A stretch of 64,000 bases of DNA from JAIBBV01 sp044347745 (GTDB taxonomy: Bacteria; Bdellovibrionota_C; UBA2361; JAFLCA01): NCBI GenBank assembly GCA_044347745.1, contig JBIKUD010000016.1, positions 1-64,000 of the forward strand, given 5' to 3'. This document shows positions 1-9,442 of the stretch, one piece after another. The stretch's first letter is position 1. Each line of letters starts with the position of its first letter. The notes under the pieces were generated by a model. It made no database searches, was not told where the DNA came from, and saw nothing but the letters and a program-made list of their open reading frames with translations. The position numbers were made by a program, and so were the translations under genes.

Positions 1-480
1 ACGCAAGGACGGGGCTTTTATGGGGTCCCCGTCCGAGCTTGGAGCACTCTCATAAATGCCAGGGATGGCATGTATGAGATAAATTCTAGAAGCCAACTCA
101 TGATTCGTATGATTCGTAATTCGTAAACTTGAGAGGGCTTCTAGGCGCGCCAAGGATGGCGCGCTCGGCGACCGAGCTTGCGAGGAAGCCGGTGCGACGC
201 AAGGACGGGGCTTTTATGGGGTCCCCGTCCGAGCTTGGAGCACTCTCATAAATGCCAGGGATGGCATGTATGAGATAAATTCTAGAAGCCAACTCATGAT
301 TCGTATGATTCGTAATTCGTAAATTTGAGATAGCTTCTAGGCGCGCCAAGTAAGGCGTGCTCGGCGACCGAGCATGCGAGGAAGCCGGTGCGACGCAAGG
401 ACGGGGCTTTTATGGGGTCCCCGTCCGAGCTTGGAGCACTCTCATAAATGCCAGGGATGGCATTTATGAGATAAACTCTA
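1..480. repeat. 196-bp tandem repeat array (about 2.45 copies, continues off the left edge)
   Basis: Copies start at 1, 197 and 393, a period of exactly 196 bp; the third stops near 480, where it meets the stop codon of the Rrf2-family gene. Each unit carries several inverted repeats: a 13-bp stem with a GGGA loop (49-78, 245-274, 441-470), a CTAGAAGCC...GGCTTCTAG palindrome (86-144, 282-340), a GGCGCGCC...GGCGCGC pair and a small CTCGGcgaCCGAG hairpin. Full copies differ by only a few bases. Open frames across it on the minus strand simply read the repeat and I do not consider them genes. The unit length and lack of unique spacers rule out a CRISPR array. Confidence 0.9.
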
Positions 481-954
481 AGTGCGGCACTTAGGATCAA
501 GAAAACTAATTTCACTAAAAATAGACTGGGGCCCTCGCTCGGCCACATCTTTTTGCACATCAGAAAGAGTGGTTTTCCGAGCCCATTTGTGAAAGGCGTC
601 GTTAAGCTCGCTCCAGCGATGGTGAAGTACGCAGGGAGAAGACGAACTACAGAGACTCCATCCGAATACGCAGCGCCGCGCCTCAATTGAGCCTTCAATG
701 GCCTCGAATATATCAATAAATCGAATTTTTCGGGCGGGCTGAGCCAAGGTAAACCCTCCACCATGCCCCTTCACGCCACGCAAAAGCCCAGCCTCAACCA
801 TGCGACGTAGCACTTTCGAAATGTAAAACACCGGGACGTCTAATTTTTCGGCAAGGTCCTTAGCTCTCAAAGACTTAAGATCTGCTTCCTGGGCAGCTAA
901 TGCCAAAAAAGCCATTATTCTAAGGGCATATTCTGCAGATCGGGACAAAATCAT
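478..954 (-). CDS. Rrf2-family transcriptional regulator (IscR/NsrR type, three Cys)
   Basis: A 158-aa protein with the Rrf2 winged-helix N-terminus: an SRSAEYALRIMAFLA start helix, a DNA-binding helix around VPVFYISKVLRRM (residues 40-52) and the GGGF wing near 65-68. Three cysteines, C95, C102 and C108, sit where IscR and NsrR bind an iron-sulfur cluster, so it may sense redox, nitric oxide or cluster status. The spacing is C-x6-C-x5-C, one residue longer in the first gap than I know for NsrR. I chose the ATG at 954 over a GTG three codons earlier because AGGTG lies 6 bases before it. The gene abuts the tandem repeat. No Fe-S or NO-related gene is adjacent, so its regulon is unknown. Confidence 0.85.
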   Translation of the reverse strand: MILSRSAEYALRIMAFLALAAQEADLKSLRAKDLAEKLDVPVFYISKVLRRMVEAGLLRGVKGHGGGFTLAQPARKIRFIDIFEAIEGSIEARRCVFGWSLCSSSSPCVLHHRWSELNDAFHKWARKTTLSDVQKDVAERGPQSIFSEISFLDPKCRT

Positions 955-1064
955 GTTCAGCACCTAAAGACCGTTCGCGATCACTACCAAAAGAACCTAA
1001 CACGAGGAAACTTTAATGGACAGATAGGTGCACTAAGTGAGCATCCGGACAGGATGACGAAAAC

Positions 1065-1098
1065 AAAAAAGACCCGCATCTTTAGTTCAATGCGAGCC
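1065..1098 (-). terminator. Rho-independent terminator of the lipoprotein gene
   Basis: Read on the minus strand, GGCTCGCAT (1098-1090) pairs with ATGCGGGTC (1079-1071), a 9-bp stem with two G-U pairs and a 10-nt loop, followed by six T (1070-1065). It lies 26 bp past the stop of the gene ending at 1124. Confidence 0.75.
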
Positions 1099-1123
1099 TT
1101 CTTTATCTTTATATAAGATGAAA

Positions 1124-1978
1124 TCAGCCTAGACTGGAAATCTCTCCGCTATCTTTCGCAGGTGCAAAACCAGAGACAGTATCGAGGTCTATGCTACCGC
1201 TTTCTGTTGCCTTGCTATCACTATTCTGCCCTGGTTTTCCAGAGTCTCCCTCAGAACCTTGATCTCCAGGCCTAAGAACACTTCCTCCATCTTTAGGAGG
1301 AGGCGAAACCTCTCCGGTATACTCGGTAGGAGTGCCTGTGCCATTATTCGGCTCTGAGAAACTTGGATCAGGCGCGGAATTATTCCCAGAGTTCGAACTG
1401 CCGCCCGCACAGCGTAAGCGACCGGTAATAGGATTCCATGCACAGCGTCTCTTGTTCCTCACTCGTGGCGGACTGGATAAAGTAGGCTCTGTAACTTCTG
1501 GCGATTTCTCTTCAGGCACAAGCTCGTTTTCTCGCTTCTCCGGCGCAGGAGAAATAGTCGCTGTCAATTTTCCATTTGCCTCAATTTGTATATTAACTTC
1601 CAGTGCTCCACTTGCTTGAGGAGCGATCTCAATTCGTTGCTGTAGCACTTCCGTTTCTACAAGAAGAGTTACCTCTTGTTGTGGATCTAGAGCAGCGGTA
1701 ATCACGTAGTACCCATTCGTATTACTCACTGCCGTATCTCCTGTTTCCTCAATCGTCACGGAAACTCCAGATTGTGGACTTCCATCTGGCGCTAAAATGG
1801 TACCTTCAAAACTTCTTTCAAGAGTATTGGTCCCCTGAAGACCACCGCCGTCGCTGCTACTGCCGCAACCCGGCAACACGAATGCAAGCCCAACAATCAG
1901 CGCGCTTTTCAGCCCAAATTGAGCTGCGTTTTTTATAAAAAGACTAAGAGATTTACTTATATTCATACTGCACCACAT
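1124..1978 (-). CDS. Secreted lipoprotein with a carboxypeptidase-regulatory-like domain
   Basis: About 284 aa. A hydrophobic N-terminal segment ends in a lipobox (FVLPGC, then Ser/Gly-rich sequence), so it is predicted to be lipid-anchored. The next part, starting at SFEGTILAPDGSPQSGVSV and running about 85 residues, has the pattern of the CarboxypepD_reg/Ig-like beta-sandwich found in many surface proteins. The C-terminal half is low-complexity, rich in Pro, Ser, Gly and Glu, with a pair of Cys around CAWNPITGRLRC; it looks like a disordered linker. The start is uncertain: ATG codons at 1978 and 1966 are both acceptable, and the second gives a typical signal peptide. The function is unknown. 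A terminator follows directly. Confidence 0.75.
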   Translation of the reverse strand: MWCSMNISKSLSLFIKNAAQFGLKSALIVGLAFVLPGCGSSSDGGGLQGTNTLERSFEGTILAPDGSPQSGVSVTIEETGDTAVSNTNGYYVITAALDPQQEVTLLVETEVLQQRIEIAPQASGALEVNIQIEANGKLTATISPAPEKRENELVPEEKSPEVTEPTLSSPPRVRNKRRCAWNPITGRLRCAGGSSNSGNNSAPDPSFSEPNNGTGTPTEYTGEVSPPPKDGGSVLRPGDQGSEGDSGKPGQNSDSKATESGSIDLDTVSGFAPAKDSGEISSLG

Positions 1979-1981
1979 CAA

Positions 1982-2280
1982 TACGCTTCCCCACTCACTA
2001 GTCGCTGCCGAGAGCTCTATTGCTCCAATTCTTTTATAAGCTGCTGATTTAGCTCACCTAGCTTATCGCGGCATATTTTCACATTTTACCACACTCTCGG
2101 CAGTAGCGATTTTTATGCCAAAATGCCAAAGCTTTTTTCAGCACCAAAAGCAGCACTCTAAAACAAGTACTCAGTCTGGCCTACGGCTCTCTTGGTTTAT
2201 CAGCTCAGTAATTCTCGTAGGCCTGGACTTTACAATAGAGCCCCCTTGAAACATCACCAAGGCGCGCCTAGACTTCAACC
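1982..2280. other. Intergenic region between divergent genes
   Basis: About 300 bp separate the divergently read lipoprotein and TlpA-like genes, so promoters for both should lie here. I cannot place a -35/-10 pair with confidence. The octamer GGCGCGCC at 2261-2268, followed by TAGAC, resembles the border of the palindrome in the repeat array at 1-480 read on the other strand. Confidence 0.4.
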
Positions 2281-2859
2281 ATGAGGAAACAGTTCATCCT
2301 TTCCTGGTTTCAATTTCAGCAACGAGCGAGGCTCGTAAGCTTTGGCTTTTTTGTGCTTTTTTTGCTCAGTGCCTGCGCAGCCGGTGCAGGTCGCCAAGCC
2401 CCCTTGGATTCACTTCCATCCGTTACCGTTTTTGAATCCCCCCAAAAAGAACTCAATTTGTTAGATTTAAAAGGGCAGCCGTTGCTGATTCATTTTTGGG
2501 CCACCTGGTGTGTTCCCTGCATTACCGAACTGCCTCGGCTCAATACTTTTGCAGCGCAGATGCGCGGCAGTATTCGGGTCTTAGCGATTGCCGTGGGTGA
2601 CTCTTGGGATGAGATACGGACCACCGCCCCTAGTCGTCTGCAGTATCTTCATATTTTGGCTGATCCTGACAGTGAAACATTAGCAGCATTTGGGCTGCAA
2701 CATGTGCCGTATACACTTTTTATAAATGAGCAAGGGCACCGAGCTGCGTTCCCCGATCCAGCTACTGGAGCGCTCACTAAAGAGCTTACGGGAGCTCGAA
2801 ATTGGGACGGGCCTTTGGTATCTGAATATTTCCGGCAAGCGCTAAAAACTCGGCATTAA
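2281..2859 (+). CDS. TlpA/ResA-like thioredoxin-fold lipoprotein
   Basis: 192 aa. An N-terminal membrane segment ends in LLSAC, a lipobox, so the protein should be anchored in the envelope. The thioredoxin fold follows, with LIHFWATWCVPCITELPRL carrying the CxxC redox pair (C-V-P-C), an FGLQHVPYTLFI segment with the cis-proline loop (VP), and family-typical length. TlpA and ResA proteins reduce disulfides outside the cytoplasm, often for cytochrome c maturation; that role is inference here, though a CxxCH cytochrome is encoded at 56.3 kb. The gene stands alone, convergent with the HDOD gene. Confidence 0.85.
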   Translation: MRKQFILSWFQFQQRARLVSFGFFVLFLLSACAAGAGRQAPLDSLPSVTVFESPQKELNLLDLKGQPLLIHFWATWCVPCITELPRLNTFAAQMRGSIRVLAIAVGDSWDEIRTTAPSRLQYLHILADPDSETLAAFGLQHVPYTLFINEQGHRAAFPDPATGALTKELTGARNWDGPLVSEYFRQALKTRH

Positions 2860-2939
2860 TTTCTGTCAAAAACGAGCGCGGCTAAATGTGTTGCTTGGCC
2901 TAGAAGCTTCCATACTGTTACGGCTCTGAGCTCATCAAG

Positions 2940-4454
2940 CTATACTGTTTTCTGCGGAATAAGATTTAAGCAATGATCTAAGCAACAACGGATTGCTTTA
3001 AAATACAATGTTGGAGTGTGATTGTCTTTGGAAAGGAGCTCCTCAGAAAGTTCCAAGAATAATACCCCGCCTTTATCGGTATTCCCAAATTTCCCTGATA
3101 CATGTGAAATCACATCATTGAGCAGAAACGCATTCTCTTGCTTTATTGGGGTGACACAATGGAATGCCTCAGAGATTGGGTTTGATTTCTCGCCAGCAGC
3201 AGAACAGCTGATTGGACGAAATTGTCTGCTATTGGCATCCCCAATTCGCACCTTCGGCACAAGCTGCGCAGTAGCTTGATCAACAACAAAAATGCAGCCT
3301 CTGATAAACCCAGCCCGAGGAATCAGTTTTCCGACTAGCTTTGAAAGTCCCTCTGTAGACACTGCACCTTGAGATATATGCGAGTAGACCTCCTTAAAAT
3401 CTTGCTGCATGACTTCCGGACAACGGCGCACATAGGTATTTTCTTCAAGTAGTCGAGCGACATACTCAGCCTGAACTTTTTTTACCGTAATTTCTGGTGA
3501 AAGATCCTTTGAAAAAACGTCTGATTTAACAGCCACATATGGGGCGCTCAATTCTTTAACTAATTCAGTTATGGCCTCGGTACCAGTTTCACCCATCAAA
3601 TGCGCAAGTTCTTGCTGCACATCTTGCCATTCCTGTACCGCCTTGGGGTAATGGCTTTGATTATTCACCTTGGCCAAAATCTCGCCGAGCTCACAAAACC
3701 GAGCTACGCGCCCAGCAGCCTGCTCAACAGCGCTAATTTGCACTTTCTCTCGGAAACTTTCAGCGCGCTCTTTGGCCGCATTCTCTCGAATTCCTCTCCC
3801 CAAAGCGAGACGTAGTTCATTGCTTTCGCTCCAATTGAGCGCAACCTCATACCCCAGCATCGCTGGCTCAAATCCAAGTATTCTTGCCAACTCGACCTCA
3901 ATATCATTGCCGGAGGATGCGATGCCTCCCACAGCTTGCTGAAAGCTTGATGGATAGTTCCAGGCAATTAACTGAAACCCAAGCTGCCTCAAAGCCGCAC
4001 ATGAAAAAGCAAAGTCAGGATTCAAAGAATTTCTACGAGCGAGGATTTCTGCAGTACTGCATGAAACTAGTGAGTGCCTTACGCGCAAAGCTTGAACTTC
4101 CTTCATGTCTTCAAGTCTGTGAGAGGAAATATCTGCTTCACAAGTGGCGAAAATTGCTTGCAGCTGTTCAATTTCAAGCTGCCTCATTACATCTATAGGG
4201 TTCAACTTAGCTTGCTCAGAAGAAATTACGGCTCCAAGCTTACGAAGACAATATGCCAACAAAGCAAAGTCAGTTTTAATATCCGCAACAATGCTCGTGT
4301 TTGGGTCCTTATAGTATCCTTTGCTCAAACGGTCTCGCACCAAAGCAAGGACGTGAGAATTGACTGGCATCCAGGTACGAGAAACGTACTTTACAGCCTC
4401 TTTAAGACGACGACCTTGAAGTCCTTCGCCTGCGTTGTTGGTTCCTAACGACAT
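2940..4454 (-). CDS. HDOD-domain-like protein with a C-terminal sensory-like region
   Basis: About 504 aa from the ATG at 4454; an in-frame TTG lies eight codons further up. The first 240 residues match the helical layout of HDOD domains: a VRHSLVSCSTAEILARR helix, an AALRQLGFQLIAWNYPSSF segment and an E-x-ARILGFEPAMLGYEVALNW stretch. The metal-binding HD residues of true HD-GYP enzymes are not visible, so it is more likely a signalling or scaffold module than a hydrolase. The C-terminal 200 residues (SKLVGKLIPRAGFIRGCIFVVD...) have a GAF-like alternation of strands, which I treat as a guess. It is monocistronic; the function is unknown. Confidence 0.55.
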   Translation of the reverse strand: MSLGTNNAGEGLQGRRLKEAVKYVSRTWMPVNSHVLALVRDRLSKGYYKDPNTSIVADIKTDFALLAYCLRKLGAVISSEQAKLNPIDVMRQLEIEQLQAIFATCEADISSHRLEDMKEVQALRVRHSLVSCSTAEILARRNSLNPDFAFSCAALRQLGFQLIAWNYPSSFQQAVGGIASSGNDIEVELARILGFEPAMLGYEVALNWSESNELRLALGRGIRENAAKERAESFREKVQISAVEQAAGRVARFCELGEILAKVNNQSHYPKAVQEWQDVQQELAHLMGETGTEAITELVKELSAPYVAVKSDVFSKDLSPEITVKKVQAEYVARLLEENTYVRRCPEVMQQDFKEVYSHISQGAVSTEGLSKLVGKLIPRAGFIRGCIFVVDQATAQLVPKVRIGDANSRQFRPISCSAAGEKSNPISEAFHCVTPIKQENAFLLNDVISHVSGKFGNTDKGGVLFLELSEELLSKDNHTPTLYFKAIRCCLDHCLNLIPQKTV

Positions 4455-4670
4455 TTCGTACTCGTGACAATTAGGCAAAACGGGGTGAATAGATGACTCT
4501 CTCTGCGATTACTCGCCCTCGCTAGTAGTCGGCATGAATCTCCAATAAATAAAGCCATCTAAACGCGCTTAGAATCGCAAAAAAACAACTTTACGCAATA
4601 ATTTTAGGCTGTTATCCATAAGGCCCTGGATACAGGGCTAAGAAATTTTCGTAGATATTGCGAGTTCCTG

Positions 4671-6437
4671 ATGAAAATAAGCATGACTACCTTGCTCAGG
4701 CAGGGCCGGGGGCCGCTTTTGGGCGGCTTCATCTGCTTACTTATCGTCGATGCCGCTGACATCAGCCTTCCTATACTGATTAAGTTGGCAATTGATGGTC
4801 TTTCAGGAATTGAGGCAGATCTATCCGTAACTACAGCCGCGGCGCTGTACTGCTTTTTAATTTTCATACAAGCGATTGCGCGCTTTTGGTATCGAACCTC
4901 ACTTAACAAAGCCGCTGCCGCCTGCGCGCACTCGCTACGAACACAGATAATTCAGTCTGTATTTAAATCTCAGTATCGCTATGACTCTCACGCAAGCGTG
5001 GGTAAAATCTTAAGTAGAGCTAATTCAGATATCGATGCAATTAGTTCCGCCTTTGAGTTTGGCTTTATTACCTTAATGGATGCTCTCGTTTACCTTGTCT
5101 GCATTCCACCGATTGTACTGTACATTGCTCCAAAAATTGCTTTACCAGCGCTACTCCCCTTACTTGTCGTGCCTCTGTTAGTTCGCCTTTTTGAGAAAAA
5201 AATCTCTCGTCTCTACAAAAATAGCCAACACCTACTCGACTCTCTCCTTGGGTTTTCTCAGGAAATGATAAGCTCGCTACGTATCATGAAGGCTTTAGGT
5301 GTCGAGTCGACGCTCATCAGCCGCTATCAAAAATTGGCTTTAGATTATAAAAATGCCAACACCAAACTTGCCCGAACCGATTCGCTACTTAGCCCAAGCT
5401 TCGATTTTACATTATCAATTGGTATTCTTATTGCCCTACTCGTGGGCGGTTTCGGCGTAATCGATGGAACCATTACCCTTGGAACTTTTGTACTTCTGCA
5501 GCGCTATACTCAGCAGCTTCTCTGGCCTATGCAAGCCTTGGGGATAACCGTAAGTACCATTCAAAAAGCACGGTCCAGCATTCTCCGTTTAAATCAACTC
5601 CTTGAGGAGAATCAACAAGAGAAGACGGGCACCCAGCCGATGAGTGCTTCTGGAGTGCGCCTAGAGGCCAAAGACATTACCCTTATTTTAGCTGACAAAC
5701 AAACTCCCCTGCTGAATGCAATAAACCTCAAACTTTTTACAAACGAAGTCACCGCGCTTGTTGGCGATAATGGCTCAGGAAAAACCACACTCCTCAATGT
5801 CCTCGCTGCTCTGCTTCAACCAAACAGTGGCGAAGTACAGGTGAATGGAAGCAAAGTTACGGAGTTCGATTTGCAGGCATTCAGAAGAGCAGTGGTCACA
5901 GTGCCGCAAGACACCTTCATAGCAAGCGGTAGCTTAAGAGAAAACTTACTACTTTTTGTGCCTCCTAACGTGCACATAAGCGACCAAGAGCTCTCCCAAC
6001 TTATCTACTCAGCAGGCTTAGGCGAAGATTTGCTGGAGTTGCCGCAAGGGCTAGATACAGTTATTGGAGAACGCGGGATTACAGTCTCAGGCGGGCAAAA
6101 ACAACGTATAGGACTCGCACGAGCCCTTCTTGCACCCGGGTCTTTTTTGATTCTTGATGATGTTTTCTCAGCACTTGATATCTCAACCGAGCAACAAGTT
6201 TGGCAGGCACTTCGCAAACGTAAAATTCCCGTTCTCTTTGTTACGCAGCGATTATCGAGCGTAAAATACGCCGACCGAATTGTGGTATTACAAAACGGCA
6301 CGATAACTGAGGATGGCAATTTTGAGGAATTACGCTCGATAAAAGGCTCTTGGTTCGAGCGCTTTTATAATCGGCAAAAATTAATTGAAGAATTAGAGCA
6401 GTACTGTGCCCGCAATACACAACAGGTGCAGTCATGA
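4671..6437 (+). CDS. ABC exporter half-transporter with a degenerate ATP site (MdlA-like)
   Basis: 588 aa: six membrane helices (about 15-290), then a nucleotide-binding domain. Walker A is GDNGSGKTT (365-373) and the signature is VSGGQKQR. After Walker B the catalytic Glu is Asp (LILDD, D497), and the switch His is Gln (VTQRLSS, Q526). This pair of substitutions marks the non-hydrolysing site of heterodimeric exporters such as TM287/288 and MdlA/MdlB. It overlaps the next gene by four bases (ATGA), so the two are translationally coupled and almost certainly form one heterodimer. The substrate is unknown; drugs, lipids or peptides are typical for the family. Confidence 0.9.
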   Translation: MKISMTTLLRQGRGPLLGGFICLLIVDAADISLPILIKLAIDGLSGIEADLSVTTAAALYCFLIFIQAIARFWYRTSLNKAAAACAHSLRTQIIQSVFKSQYRYDSHASVGKILSRANSDIDAISSAFEFGFITLMDALVYLVCIPPIVLYIAPKIALPALLPLLVVPLLVRLFEKKISRLYKNSQHLLDSLLGFSQEMISSLRIMKALGVESTLISRYQKLALDYKNANTKLARTDSLLSPSFDFTLSIGILIALLVGGFGVIDGTITLGTFVLLQRYTQQLLWPMQALGITVSTIQKARSSILRLNQLLEENQQEKTGTQPMSASGVRLEAKDITLILADKQTPLLNAINLKLFTNEVTALVGDNGSGKTTLLNVLAALLQPNSGEVQVNGSKVTEFDLQAFRRAVVTVPQDTFIASGSLRENLLLFVPPNVHISDQELSQLIYSAGLGEDLLELPQGLDTVIGERGITVSGGQKQRIGLARALLAPGSFLILDDVFSALDISTEQQVWQALRKRKIPVLFVTQRLSSVKYADRIVVLQNGTITEDGNFEELRSIKGSWFERFYNRQKLIEELEQYCARNTQQVQS

Positions 6438-8122
6438 CTTTTAGGCTTCTTAAATGGCTTTGGTCATTCATCAGCAAAGAAAGAGCGTTACTAGGACTTG
6501 CCATATGCTGCGCGCTCCTTGCATCAGCTTGTATCGCACTTGGCCCCAGGCTTATTGGTCTCATTGTTGATAATGCATTAACTGCTAAGAGCACTCAGAT
6601 TCTACTGATTACCTGCGGTACCTATGCGGCATGTGAAGTAATTCGCCTTATCGCAACAAGCGCACACTCCTATATTTTCCAGGCACTTGGACAGCGCATC
6701 ATATTTGATATTCGAACTTCGCTATTTGCCCATGTACTTTCACTCAGAATTGCGACATTGGACCATAAACTCACAGGCGATATTAACTCAAGATTAACTC
6801 ATGATTTGGACGCCCTGAGTGCCTTATGCAATGCGGGCTTTGTTCGCATTCTTGAAAAGCTTCTATTTGTGTCCGTCATGAGTATTTCTATATATGCACT
6901 AAGTCCACAAATCGGAGTTTTAGTGCTCTGTGCTTTTGGCTTCTTTGCGCTCTTTGGCATTCTGTATAGTTTTAAGCTCGCATCAATATTTAAACAGCTC
7001 AGGGCGAAGATCGGAGAACTAAATGCTTTTTTATCCGAGCGGATTACAGCCCTCCCCCAAATTCGATTTTTGTGCCGCGAAGAAAGGGAGTCGCTGCAAG
7101 GGATAGAGCTCTCAAACGACTTGCGACTCCTAAAGCATAAACCGGCTCTCTTTTTTGGCACACTCCACGCAAGCTTCACTTTGGTAGCAGGCATTTCTGT
7201 TGCTTCCCTACTGTATTTTTCTCCCGGCTTAGTTCATTCCAACGCAATAAGCGTTGGAACTCTGGTTGCCCTTATTTCCTCACTTGGCCTTCTTTTTTGG
7301 CCTATTTTAATCATCCTATATGATTGGCATATTTTCGTTTCTGGTATTGCTGCAGCTTCAAGAATTCGCGAAGTGTTCGATTGGGAATGTGAGCCACTAG
7401 AAGCACAGCTGCATTCCTGGAGCGCTCAAGGAAAAATTGAATTTAAAAGCGTTTGGTTTGCCTACACAGAAGAAAACTGGGTGCTAGAGGATGTCTCTTT
7501 TTGTATTCATCCAGGGCGATCTGTAGCATTAGTCGGCCCAACAGGCTCAGGAAAATCATCAATTTTAAGCCTCTTACTCCGATTTTATGAACCACAGAAA
7601 GGTCAAATTTTACTTGATGATATCCCTATTCAGGAGATTCCCATTTTTGAAATAAGAAAACGTTTGGGCTTTATTCCCCAAGACGTGCAGCTTTTTTCTG
7701 GCAGCATCGAAGAAAACATCTCTCTTTGGGGAACGTTCAAGCCCCCGCCTCTTCTCACTAAACAAGAGTTAAACACTTTGGTCTGCGAGCGGGGGGCCAA
7801 TCTTTCAGTGGGACAGAGGCAAGTCATTTCCTTTTCAAGAACTGCAGCCAAAGAGCCACAGATTTGGCTCGTAGACGAAGCGACTTCTCATTTAGACCCG
7901 AATTTGGATGAGGCTCTTATGGGACAGCTGGCTGAGCTTGCCAATGGGAAAACAAAACTTATTGTGGCACATCGTCTGCAATCTATTACCAATAGTGATC
8001 TTATTTTGGTCCTACATAAAGGGAGACTTATTGAGCAAGGGACTCACGCTGAGTTGATGAAAAGAAAGGGGCTATATTCTCGGTTGTACAGCATTCTATT
8101 TACTAGCCAAGAAAGTCGGTAA
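6434..8122 (+). CDS. ABC exporter half-transporter, catalytic partner (MdlB-like)
   Basis: 562 aa with six membrane helices and an intact hydrolytic set: Walker A GPTGSGKSS (368-376), signature LSVGQ as in MdlB, Walker B with catalytic E482 (VDEATSHLD), and switch H513 (VAHRLQS). It supplies the competent ATP site for the preceding half-transporter. The stretch between the Q-loop (PQDVQLFSG) and the signature is only about 40 residues, clearly shorter than in MdlB, so part of the helical subdomain is missing or compact. The reading frame is otherwise intact, so I regard the shortening as real. Confidence 0.9.
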   Translation: MTFRLLKWLWSFISKERALLGLAICCALLASACIALGPRLIGLIVDNALTAKSTQILLITCGTYAACEVIRLIATSAHSYIFQALGQRIIFDIRTSLFAHVLSLRIATLDHKLTGDINSRLTHDLDALSALCNAGFVRILEKLLFVSVMSISIYALSPQIGVLVLCAFGFFALFGILYSFKLASIFKQLRAKIGELNAFLSERITALPQIRFLCREERESLQGIELSNDLRLLKHKPALFFGTLHASFTLVAGISVASLLYFSPGLVHSNAISVGTLVALISSLGLLFWPILIILYDWHIFVSGIAAASRIREVFDWECEPLEAQLHSWSAQGKIEFKSVWFAYTEENWVLEDVSFCIHPGRSVALVGPTGSGKSSILSLLLRFYEPQKGQILLDDIPIQEIPIFEIRKRLGFIPQDVQLFSGSIEENISLWGTFKPPPLLTKQELNTLVCERGANLSVGQRQVISFSRTAAKEPQIWLVDEATSHLDPNLDEALMGQLAELANGKTKLIVAHRLQSITNSDLILVLHKGRLIEQGTHAELMKRKGLYSRLYSILFTSQESR

Positions 8123-8215
8123 TTAGGTTGACTTACCGGAGGTGCCTACGCCCTCTCTGCTCCCTGGGTAGTTTAATAAAAATTGACCGCTCACCAAGAT
8201 ACGCTAAACTGCGAT

Positions 8216-9442
8216 CTAGGCCAATCGCTGAGTCAACATTCCTGCAATAGTCTCTAAAAACTCCTCAGTGTGCTGATAACTTCCCGCAGGCAATTTTGAA
8301 CCATGGATGCACACAGCCAAATCTTTAGTCATTTTGCCCGACTCAACTGCATCAACACAAACCTTCTCAAGAGTTAATGCAAACTTCGTGAGCTCAGGCT
8401 GATTGTCAAACTTGGCACGATACAATAGACCGCGGGTCCATGCATAAATTGAGGCGATTGGATTGGTGGACGTTTTATTACCTTTTTGATGTTCACGATA
8501 ATGTCTTGTCACCGTTCCGTGAGCAGCTTCTGCTTCAACAGTGCCACCATCTTCGGTCATAAGCACTGAGGTCATAAGACCTAAAGAACCATACCCTTGA
8601 GCAACGATATCTGACTGCACATCACCATCGTAATTCTTACAAGCCCACACAAATCCGCCATTTGACTTAAGGCAGTACGCCACCATGTCATCAATCAAGC
8701 GATGCTCATAGGTAATGCCGGCTTCTTTGAATTTGGCCGCAAATTCACTTTCAAAAAGAGAAGCAAAAATGTCCTTGAAGCGCCCATCATAGGCTTTTAA
8801 GATTGTATTCTTCGTGGAGAGGAATACCGGCATCTTTTTCGCTAATCCATAATTAAAGCAGCTGCGAGCGAAGCCTTGAATTGATTCGTCGAGGTTATAC
8901 ATGCCCATCGCCACGCCAGCACCAGTAAATTGAAACACTTCGTGCTCAATTACCTTTCCACCCTCGGCTGGCTCAAACTTGATGCTGAGCTTTCCTTTGC
9001 CTGGGACTACAAAATCAGTGGCTTTATACTGATCTCCAAACGCATGCCGACCAATTATAATCGGACTAGTCCAGCCAGGAACTAGGCGTGGTACATTGTT
9101 ACAAATAATCGGCTCTCTAAAGACAGTTCCCCCAATAATATTACGAATGGTTCCGTTTGGGGACTTCCACATTTTCTTAAGCTTAAATTCAGTGACGCGA
9201 GCCTCATCAGGGGTAATGGTTGCACACTTCACCCCCACTCGGTATTTTTTGATTGCCTCAGCCGCCTCAACCGTTACTTTATCTTCGGTCTTATCTCGAT
9301 TTTCAATTGAGAGATCGTAGTATTTAAGGTCGATATCCAAATAGGGCAAAATGAGCTTTTCACGAATAAGCTGCCAAATGATGCGGGTCATTTCATCGCC
9401 ATCAAGCTCAACGACTGGATTTTGTACCTTAATTTTACGCAT
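8216..9442 (-). CDS. icd: NADP-dependent isocitrate dehydrogenase (homodimeric, type II)
   Basis: 408 aa, the usual length for the eukaryotic-like class. It oxidises isocitrate to 2-oxoglutarate and CO2 in the TCA cycle, making NADPH. The N-terminus (VVELDGDEMTRIIW), the substrate loop region (SPNGTIRNIIGGTVFREPII), the SPIIIGRHAFGDQYKATD block and the metal/cofactor region (DDMVAYCLKSNGGFVWACKNYDGD) are all present, as is the NADP-binding AHGTVTRHYREHQKG segment. The ATG at 9442 has an AAGGGA about 10 bases before it. It is monocistronic, between the exporter operon and the MXAN_5187-type gene. Confidence 0.97.
   Translation of the reverse strand: MRKIKVQNPVVELDGDEMTRIIWQLIREKLILPYLDIDLKYYDLSIENRDKTEDKVTVEAAEAIKKYRVGVKCATITPDEARVTEFKLKKMWKSPNGTIRNIIGGTVFREPIICNNVPRLVPGWTSPIIIGRHAFGDQYKATDFVVPGKGKLSIKFEPAEGGKVIEHEVFQFTGAGVAMGMYNLDESIQGFARSCFNYGLAKKMPVFLSTKNTILKAYDGRFKDIFASLFESEFAAKFKEAGITYEHRLIDDMVAYCLKSNGGFVWACKNYDGDVQSDIVAQGYGSLGLMTSVLMTEDGGTVEAEAAHGTVTRHYREHQKGNKTSTNPIASIYAWTRGLLYRAKFDNQPELTKFALTLEKVCVDAVESGKMTKDLAVCIHGSKLPAGSYQHTEEFLETIAGMLTQRLA

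Noticed and set aside
1..480. CRISPR array
   Set aside because: The whole 196-bp unit repeats with no unique spacers, and no cas genes are near.
98..764. Minus-strand frames of 83 and 156 codons over the left edge
   Set aside because: They read through the 196-bp repeat and end in the same repeated peptide; the second overlaps the Rrf2 gene on another frame.
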